Positions 23,698 to 28,842 of a DNA stretch of 28,842 bases are shown here, in pieces. A program made the translations under genes and the position numbers. The stretch lies in NCBI GenBank assembly GCA_035518775.1, contig DATIXH010000264.1, positions 1 through 28,842 on the forward strand, written 5' to 3'. The stretch's first letter is position 1. The number at the start of each line of letters is the position of its first letter. Under the pieces are notes generated by a model, which was not told the DNA's origin, did not search any database, and worked only from the letters and a program-made list of their open reading frames with translations. This DNA is from JBGPEQ01 sp035518775. GTDB lineage: Bacteria > Pseudomonadota > Alphaproteobacteria > Dongiales > Dongiaceae.

Positions 23698-24545
23698 GTC
23701 TCGCCGACCTGCCTTAGGCTTAGCGCCCACAGCCGCTCTTGCAGCGCTTCGTCATAGCTGGCGGCGGACGAGCGGACGGCCTTGCATCTGGCGAAGTAGC
23801 CGCCGGTGACACCTTCGACCTCCGGCGACGACGCCAGATGGATCGACGTGGCCGCTCCCTGCTCGGCGGTAAGCAGGAAGGGCTTGGCCAGGTGCAAGAC
23901 CATGCTGATCACGCTCGGCCTGCTATGCCCGAACCCCGTGGCTACCCCGCCCGGATGCAGGCAGTTAGCGGTGACCCCCGTGCCCGCGAGGCGTCGGGCA
24001 AGCGCATAGGTGAACAGCACATTGGCCAGTTTCGAGCGGCTATAGGCCGCCACGCCGCGATAGCGTCGCTCGCCCTGCAGGTTGTCGAACTCGATGACCC
24101 CGCCGGTGTGCATGGTCGACGCGACGTTGACGATGCGCGCGGGCGCGCTCGCCTTGAGGAGGTCGAGCAGTTCATGCGTCAAGAGCACGTAGGCGAGATG
24201 ATTGACCGCCCAGGTGCGCTCGAAGCCGTCGACGGTCGTTTCCCGGCGCGTGAAGATCGCGCCGGCATTGTTCACGAGCACGTCCAACCGCGCATGCCGG
24301 TCCTTGAACTCGCGGGCCAATCTGCGAATTTCGGCCTGCGAGGACAGGTCACCCACAAGAAAAGCAACCTGCTCTGAGCCCGTGGTCTGCTTGATCCAAT
24401 CGGCCGTTGCCCGGGTGCGCTCCGCATCGCGGCCGACGATTGCCACTTGCGCGCCCAGGCGGGCGAGTCCGACGGCGGTCTCCTTGCCGATGCCGCTGGT
24501 GGCGCCGGTGATCAAGCAGGTCTTGTCGTTCATCGGGGCCGGCAT
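23694..24545 (-). CDS. Short-chain dehydrogenase/reductase (retinol-dehydrogenase-like)
   Basis: A 283-residue SDR with Rossmann motif TGATSGIGK (13-21), NNAG (92-95), catalytic Ser143, Tyr168 and Lys172 (YSRSK) and the LHPGGVATGF loop. It resembles the WWOX/retinol-dehydrogenase-like group, which uses NADP(H) on lipophilic alcohols or ketones; the substrate is not known. ATG 24545 (MPAPMNDK) has GAGAG 5 bp upstream; a second ATG at 24533 is possible. It is divergent from the metallohydrolase gene, with 107 bp between, and ends inside the convergent aldo/keto reductase stop. Confidence 0.93.
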   Translation of the reverse strand: MPAPMNDKTCLITGATSGIGKETAVGLARLGAQVAIVGRDAERTRATADWIKQTTGSEQVAFLVGDLSSQAEIRRLAREFKDRHARLDVLVNNAGAIFTRRETTVDGFERTWAVNHLAYVLLTHELLDLLKASAPARIVNVASTMHTGGVIEFDNLQGERRYRGVAAYSRSKLANVLFTYALARRLAGTGVTANCLHPGGVATGFGHSRPSVISMVLHLAKPFLLTAEQGAATSIHLASSPEVEGVTGGYFARCKAVRSSAASYDEALQERLWALSLRQVGET

Positions 24546-24652
24546 CGGACTCTCTATCGCGCGACTGATCTGGCGCGCCGAGCGCGCAGGAGGATAATCG
24601 CGCGTAGCGAGTCGATCTGCCAAGTGGTAGGTGGATGGCCGGGAGGAATGCC

Positions 24653-25621
24653 ATGCCGGCACCAGCGGCCAAAGGAGTCGTGGACGTGCCGCCTGTCCTG
24701 GCTTCGCGCCGCGGGGTCGTGTTGGGCGGGGCCTGCCTCTGCTGCCTGCCGCTGTTCGGGCGCTCGGCCGGCGCCTTCACGCTGACGGAGGTCGGACCCG
24801 GCATCTTCATTCGCCGGGGGCTGCACGAGGAGGCGACGCCGGAGAATAATGACGGCATCGCCAATATCGGCTTCGTGGTCGGCCGCGACGCCGTTCTCGT
24901 CACCGAGTCCGGCGGAAGCCTCGCGGATGGACAGTGGCTGCGGGCCGAGATCCGGAAGCGCACGGACAAGCCGATCCGCCATGTGGTGCTGACGCATGTC
25001 CATCCGGACCATTGCTTCGGCGCTGCCGCCTTCGTCGAGGATAGAGCGAATTTCATCGGCCACCGCACGCTGCGTGGGGCGCTCGACGCCCGAGGCGACT
25101 ACTATCGTGAACGGCTCGTCGAGGTTCTCGGCGCCGACAAGGTCGGGAGCACGGTCTACCCGACACAGGACGTGAAGGACGAGGCCGAGATCGATCTTGG
25201 CGACAGGATTCTCCGCTTCACGGCACACGGCGCGGCGCACACGCTGTGCGATCTGTCGATGCTGGACACGCGGACGGGGCTACTCTTCCCGGCCGACCTG
25301 CTCTTCGTCGGGCGCATTCCTTCCCTCGACGGCAGCCTGCTGGGTTGGCTGCAAGAGGCGGACAAGCTCAAGGCGTTGCGGGCTGCGCGTGCCGTCCCGG
25401 GACACGGACCTGCAGTCGTCGATTTCGCGCCTGCCATGGCGGCCCTGACGCGCTATCTTTCGACTCTGCGCGACGAGACCCGCAAGGCGGTGGCGGATGG
25501 CGTCCCGATCGAAAAGGCCGCCGCGACGGTAGCCATGTCGGAGCGCGGGCGCTGGGCCTTGTTCGACGACTACAACGGGCGCAACGTCACAGAGGCGTAC
25601 AAGGAACTGGAATGGGAATGA
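24653..25621 (+). CDS. Quinoprotein relay system zinc metallohydrolase (MBL fold)
   Basis: A 322-residue metallo-beta-lactamase-fold protein. The N-terminus has a twin-arginine type signal (ASRRGVVLGGACLCCLPLF, 17-35), so it is probably exported. Zinc ligands are seen in THVHPDH (114-120; His115, His117, Asp119, His120), with His196 in GAAHT, Asp215 in FPADLLF and His251 in VPGHGP. The sequence fits the SoxH-related metallohydrolases that accompany PQQ dehydrogenases, and the next two genes are the family's usual partners. It is thought to serve as part of a periplasmic relay, but the reaction is unproven. ATG 24653 is preceded by GGGAGGA with a 5-bp gap, preferred over ATG 24635. Confidence 0.85.
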   Translation: MPAPAAKGVVDVPPVLASRRGVVLGGACLCCLPLFGRSAGAFTLTEVGPGIFIRRGLHEEATPENNDGIANIGFVVGRDAVLVTESGGSLADGQWLRAEIRKRTDKPIRHVVLTHVHPDHCFGAAAFVEDRANFIGHRTLRGALDARGDYYRERLVEVLGADKVGSTVYPTQDVKDEAEIDLGDRILRFTAHGAAHTLCDLSMLDTRTGLLFPADLLFVGRIPSLDGSLLGWLQEADKLKALRAARAVPGHGPAVVDFAPAMAALTRYLSTLRDETRKAVADGVPIEKAAATVAMSERGRWALFDDYNGRNVTEAYKELEWE

Positions 25622-25652
25622 ACGAACGTCGCGCAAGCATGAGGACTAGGTC

Positions 25653-26456
25653 ATGAAGACTCTCTCGCTCGGTCTCGCCCTTGCGATGGTCACGGCTCTC
25701 CTCGGCCCTCCGTCGCAGGCCGCGGACGTCGCGGATGCGGGGCGCGAGGCGCGCTGGCAGGAGGTCAGCAAGTACATCTTCGGCGACCGCAAGATCGAAC
25801 CGACCGATTCGCTCATCAAGATCGAGGCGCCGAGTCGCGCGCTCGATGCCGCGCTCGTGCCGATCACGCTGCGGATGCCCGGGAAAGACAGGATCAAGGG
25901 CGTCTACCTCGTGATCGACGAGAACCCGTCGCCCTTTGCGGCGCACTTCTCCTTCGGGCCGGCGGCCGATCCGAGCCAGGTCAAACTGCGCGTGCGCATC
26001 AACAGCTACACCAATGTCCATGCCATCGCCGAGACCGGCGACGGCCAGCTGTTCGAGGCGGTCGCGTTCGTCAAGGCCTCCGGCGGCTGTTCCGCTCCCA
26101 TGGGCGTGAGCGACGAAGAGGCGATGAACGGCATGGGCGAGATGCGCATGAAGTTCGCCGGCGGCGCCGGCGAATCCCTCGCGGCGACGCTGATGATCCG
26201 CCATCCGAACTTCAACGGCATGCAGATGAATCAGATCACCCGCACCTATACCCCGGCCCGCTACATCAACCGGATCACGGTCTCCTATGGAGACAACGAT
26301 GTCGTGTCCATCGATGGCGACATCTCGGTCTCGTCGGACCCGGTCTTCGGGTTTTCGTTCCTCCCGGAAGGTGCTGGTCCGGTCAGGGTGATCGCCTCCG
26401 ACACCGCAGGTGGACATTGGGAACAGACCTTCAACCTGCCCGCGCTGAGCAATTGA
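25653..26456 (+). CDS. Quinoprotein dehydrogenase-associated fused SoxYZ-like carrier
   Basis: A 267-residue exported protein (signal 1-23, ending SQAADV). The first part resembles SoxY; Cys146 in KASGGCSAPM corresponds to the swinging-arm cysteine that carries the substrate. The second part (about 170-262) has the SoxZ shape: MIRHPNFNGMQMNQIT, then PARYINRITVSYGDNDV and the SVSSDPVFGFSFLP strand pair. In thiosulphate oxidation SoxY and SoxZ are separate; the fused form is found next to PQQ-dependent dehydrogenases. It probably carries an intermediate bound to Cys146 between the neighbouring enzymes. The start is 31 bp after the metallohydrolase, with GAGGA 7 bp upstream. Confidence 0.88.
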   Translation: MKTLSLGLALAMVTALLGPPSQAADVADAGREARWQEVSKYIFGDRKIEPTDSLIKIEAPSRALDAALVPITLRMPGKDRIKGVYLVIDENPSPFAAHFSFGPAADPSQVKLRVRINSYTNVHAIAETGDGQLFEAVAFVKASGGCSAPMGVSDEEAMNGMGEMRMKFAGGAGESLAATLMIRHPNFNGMQMNQITRTYTPARYINRITVSYGDNDVVSIDGDISVSSDPVFGFSFLPEGAGPVRVIASDTAGGHWEQTFNLPALSN

Positions 26457-26472
26457 CGGCCCGAGGCCTGCC

Positions 26473-27057
26473 ATGGGCATTGCCGCTAGGTCCGTCCTGA
26501 AGGACGCAGCGATGCTGCTTGCTGCGGTTCTCCTGACGGCGGCGAGTGCTGTCGACACGCCCGAGCCCGCCGGCATCTGGATGGGGCCGATGCACGGCCA
26601 CACGCCGAAGACGCTCAGCGGTGCCGTCGTCATCGACGCCGCGGCGCTCGACGCCATGATGCCGGGTCATCCGCTCCTTCTCGACGTCGGACCCGGTGAT
26701 CGCAAGCCGCCGGACTTCCCCAAGGAGTTGCCCTGGCTGCCTACGCACCTCTCGATCCCAGGAGCCGTCTGGCTGCCGGGCGCCGGCGCGGCCCCGCTCG
26801 ATGCGGCTCGCGAGGCGCTGTTTTACGAGCGCGTGCGAGAACTCACCAACGGCGACAAATCAAAGATGATCGTGACCTTCTGCCATCCCGAATGCTGGGG
26901 CAGCTGGAACGCGGCCAAGCGGCTCGTGCTCGAGGGTTATACGGGCGTCCATTGGTACCCCGACGGTATCGAAGGCTGGCAGGATGATCACGAGACCCTG
27001 GCGGTCGCGCCTGATCCCGTCTGGGAGCCCAAGACTGCAAGCGAGGGAGAGCCCTGA
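26473..27057 (+). CDS. PQQ-dependent catabolism-associated CxxxCW rhodanese-like protein
   Basis: A 194-residue exported protein (hydrophobic 11-26, cut near TAASA). It has a rhodanese-like fold with the family's motif TFCHPECWGSWNAAKR (135-150), whose Cys137 and Cys141-Trp142 give the CxxxCW pattern, followed by GYTGVHWYPDGIEGW (155-169). The first part (LLLDVGPGDRKPPDFPKE) replaces the usual rhodanese opening strand. This family is named for its regular placement beside PQQ-dependent alcohol and aldehyde catabolism genes. It follows the SoxYZ-like carrier by 16 bp, so the three genes are almost certainly one operon. A hairpin follows its stop. Confidence 0.88.
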   Translation: MGIAARSVLKDAAMLLAAVLLTAASAVDTPEPAGIWMGPMHGHTPKTLSGAVVIDAAALDAMMPGHPLLLDVGPGDRKPPDFPKELPWLPTHLSIPGAVWLPGAGAAPLDAAREALFYERVRELTNGDKSKMIVTFCHPECWGSWNAAKRLVLEGYTGVHWYPDGIEGWQDDHETLAVAPDPVWEPKTASEGEP

Positions 27058-27069
27058 CGTTCACGCCGC

Positions 27070-27091
27070 GCGCGGCTGCGGCCAGCCGCGC
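27070..27091 (+). terminator. 9-bp GC hairpin after the relay operon
   Basis: GCGCGGCTG (27070-27078) pairs perfectly with CAGCCGCGC (27083-27091) around the tetraloop CGGC, starting 13 bases after the stop. It is followed by ACAGTTCGG with no T-run, so it may protect the mRNA 3' end or assist Rho rather than terminate alone. Confidence 0.45.
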
Positions 27092-27390
27092 ACAGTTCGG
27101 TCGGGACCATCGCCTGGCGGCAACTGCCATGATCACCGCTGAGCCTACCGTCTCTCGCAGTCACGACAGGCTCATCGCCGGCACGACGGTCATCTCGTGA
27201 GTACTGATAGAAGAATGCGCGCGGCCCGCATGCGTTCCGATCGCGGAGCCGCCGCGCCTGCCATATCGATGTCATATCGCTAACACAGCGACAGCGCTCC
27301 ATTGCCTCCACGTGTCCATTGACGCTGCGGTCGATCGCAGCAGCGCAGAAACCGTATTCACAGATCTCTTCGAAGACCTGAGGAGGGTAC
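27092..27390. other. Upstream region of the low-complexity protein gene
   Basis: No gene is convincing here. The DNA holds a direct repeat CATATCG (27262-27268 and 27273-27279), whose 11-bp period would place two binding sites on one face of the helix. It also holds a hairpin GCTGCG-GTCGAT-CGCAGC (27324-27341) and a TTGACG (27319-27324) without a good -10. The Shine-Dalgarno of the next gene, AGGAGGG (27381-27387), is unusually strong and only about 4 bp from the ATG. Confidence 0.45.
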
Positions 27391-28710
27391 ATGCAGATAC
27401 CTCGATTGAAATGGAGCCTGATCATCTCGACGAGTGCCTTTGCACTCATGTTGTCGGCGGGACCGATGGCACCGTTGCAGTCGACGGCGGCCTGGGCCGC
27501 CTCGGCCAGCGGACATTCCGAAAGCAGTTCGACTGCCGGCGGCGGGGCCACGAGCTCCTCGTCGCATTCCGATGCGACGGCCGACGGCGCCGGAGCGACC
27601 GCCTCCGCCGATGGAGGCGCCAGCGGCCACAGCGAGGATGCCAATGGCAACACCGCCGACTCCTCGGCCTCCACTCATGCCGGAGCTACCGGCAACGACA
27701 CCGCTACCGACAGTTCGACTGCCGACAGCGCCACCGATGCGCATTTCGACAGCGACGGCGGCGTCACCGCCAACGCAGTGCTGACCACCACCGGCACGGC
27801 CGCGTCGGCCTCCGGTGCCGCGTCCGCGGCTACCACGAGCGAGGACGGCAGTACGACCGCCTCCGCCAGTGTGAATGGCTCATCGACCGGCAACGGCTCG
27901 GCGACGGGCCATGCCTTCGGTGATGGCGCCACCACGACCACGTCGGACGGCACGTCGGCCGCTTCGGAGTCTACTGCCGACGGCGACACCGAGGTCTCGA
28001 CCACCGGCGGCGGCTCGATGACCGGCGCCGTCACCGTCGACACCTCCGGCAGCAATACCAGCACCGGTAGCGACGGCGCGGCCGCGGCCTCCTCGTCGGC
28101 GCACATCGACCTGTCGGCCGGCTCGACCGGCGAGGGCTCGGCCTCTTCCTCGGCTCATATCGATGCCGGCTCCGACGGGTCGGTGGACACCAGCGGCCGG
28201 ACATCGAGCAGCGATGCGTTTGCCGACGGCGACGCGACGGCCAACAACGCTGGGCCGGGCACGTCTGCCAGCGCCAGCGGTACCGGCAGCGGCACTGGCG
28301 CTGCGAGCATCGATAACAACGACTCGGCCGCCTCGGCCGACGTGAACCCGGCGGTCTCGGTCTCCACCCCGACCGCGACGACCGGCACTGATGGTACGGG
28401 CGGCAGCGAAACCGGCACCGGCAGTACGAGCGGAACTGGAACGGCTGGCCAAACCGACACGGGAGCAACTGCCGGAACCGGCACGAGCACCAACGCACCC
28501 GCTACCTCGAATACGGGCTCGTCGAGCGGCCTCAGCACCTCGGGTACGGGAACCGGCACGAGCCAGACCACCGATGATAACGTCGGCGGTTCCGACAGCG
28601 GATCGGGCGCCGTGAGCTTCGACGACAACACGATCGGCGGCAATGGCAGCGCCGGTGCGAGTGTCGGTACGTCCGGCGTGGATGTCGACGTAGACGCCGG
28701 CACGATGTAG
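27391..28710 (+). CDS. Secreted acidic Ser/Thr/Gly/Ala/Asp low-complexity protein
   Basis: A 439-residue protein not recognised as a known family. The signal peptide (1-37) has a hydrophobic core about 9-25 and ends AAWAA. The rest is built almost only from Ser, Thr, Gly, Ala, Asp, Asn and Val: it has no Cys, Tyr, Trp or Lys and a single Arg, so it is very acidic and probably disordered or a loosely repetitive beta structure. ASSSAHID occurs twice, 18 codons apart (28087-28110 and 28141-28164), with different codons. AFGDGATTTTSDGTSAAS and AFADGDATANNAGPGTSASAS look like related modules, and the C-terminal third is rich in Thr-Gly pairs. It may be a surface, matrix or adhesin-like polymer. 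The strong ribosome-binding site, signal peptide and terminator support a real gene. Confidence 0.8.
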   Translation: MQIPRLKWSLIISTSAFALMLSAGPMAPLQSTAAWAASASGHSESSSTAGGGATSSSSHSDATADGAGATASADGGASGHSEDANGNTADSSASTHAGATGNDTATDSSTADSATDAHFDSDGGVTANAVLTTTGTAASASGAASAATTSEDGSTTASASVNGSSTGNGSATGHAFGDGATTTTSDGTSAASESTADGDTEVSTTGGGSMTGAVTVDTSGSNTSTGSDGAAAASSSAHIDLSAGSTGEGSASSSAHIDAGSDGSVDTSGRTSSSDAFADGDATANNAGPGTSASASGTGSGTGAASIDNNDSAASADVNPAVSVSTPTATTGTDGTGGSETGTGSTSGTGTAGQTDTGATAGTGTSTNAPATSNTGSSSGLSTSGTGTGTSQTTDDNVGGSDSGSGAVSFDDNTIGGNGSAGASVGTSGVDVDVDAGTM

Positions 28711-28753
28711 CCGCGGCGCGTGGGGCCATATCCCGCGCGAGTCCAAGAAGCTG

Positions 28754-28788
28754 AGGCCCCGCCGAACACCCATCGGCGGGGCCTTGCT
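28754..28788 (+). terminator. Strong intrinsic terminator, 12-bp stem
   Basis: AGGCCCCGCCGA (28754-28765) pairs perfectly with TCGGCGGGGCCT (28773-28784) around a 7-base loop. TTGCTTGTTCGTT follows, a broken T-run. It lies 43 bp after the low-complexity gene stop and before the opposite-strand tRNA, so the stem may stop transcription from both directions. Confidence 0.8.
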
Positions 28789-28816
28789 TGTTCGTTGCGA
28801 TTGCACCGCAGAAATC

Positions 28817-28842
28817 TGGCGCGCCCGAGAGGATTCGAACCC
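28817..28842 (-). tRNA. tRNA 3' end (probably tRNA-Arg), cut by window
   Basis: Read on the minus strand, the last 26 bases are GGGTTCGAATCCTCTCGGGC then GCGCCA. This gives a T-loop TTCGAAT, the 3' half of a T-stem, an acceptor strand CGGGCGC, discriminator G and an encoded CCA. The acceptor CGGGCGC-G-CCA matches alphaproteobacterial tRNA-Arg genes, but the anticodon lies outside the window, so identity is inference. Confidence 0.8.

Noticed and set aside
27675..28806. Long antisense open frames opposite the low-complexity gene
   Set aside because: They mirror the biased codons of the plus-strand gene. The plus strand alone has a signal peptide, a strong ribosome-binding site and a terminator.

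Overview
The window is GC-rich, gene-dense DNA that looks like an alphaproteobacterial chromosome, possibly a Rhodospirillales or Reyranella-like lineage. Four things point that way: the gene order def-fmt-truA facing dapE-dapD-HAD-argB-engB, a DUF1289 protein, a cyclase of the TolB-like type, and a LexA-type box GTTC-N7-GTTC. The genus assignment is inference. No phage, transposase or CRISPR array was seen.

Region by region. (1) 1-2669, minus strand: the start of a membrane-linked adenylate/guanylate cyclase cut by the window edge, then a GrpB-family protein translationally coupled to a tartrate/isopropylmalate-type dehydrogenase. (2) 2670-3640: almost 1 kb without a convincing gene. It begins with a near-consensus sigma70 promoter whose -10 box lies inside a LexA-type operator, and continues into a decayed seven-copy 27-bp repeat and a REP/BIME-like palindromic element. 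(3) 3641-7788: a Tat-exported DUF4139 protein facing an rmuC, SPFH, NfeD group on the minus strand. (4) 7929-10225, plus strand: def, fmt, truA. (5) 10232-19075, minus strand: a long run in the order mscS-like channel, two paralogous ABC-2 permeases, engB, argB, HAD phosphatase, dapD, dapE, small membrane protein. Most junctions are tight or overlapping. (6) 19425-24545: a mixed accessory section with an exported TPR protein, a phytochelatin-synthase-family protease, DUF1289 plus a DMT exporter, a small periplasmic protein, an aldo/keto reductase and an SDR. (7) 24653-27057, plus strand: three exported proteins forming a quinoprotein relay cassette (zinc metallohydrolase, fused SoxYZ-like carrier, rhodanese-like CxxxCW protein). 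No quinoprotein dehydrogenase is in view. (8) 27391-28842: a secreted, very acidic Ser/Thr/Gly/Ala/Asp low-complexity protein, a strong terminator, and the 3' end of a tRNA, probably tRNA-Arg.

Regions 4 and 5 are housekeeping: protein N-terminal formylation and deformylation, tRNA modification, lysine/peptidoglycan and arginine synthesis, and ribosome assembly. Regions 6-8 are mostly cell-envelope or periplasmic functions. The parts most worth a second look are the relay cassette without its dehydrogenase, the low-complexity secreted protein, the LexA-type promoter that leads into a gene-free repeat field, two covarying hairpins 2 kb apart, and the twin ABC-2 permeases without an ATPase.
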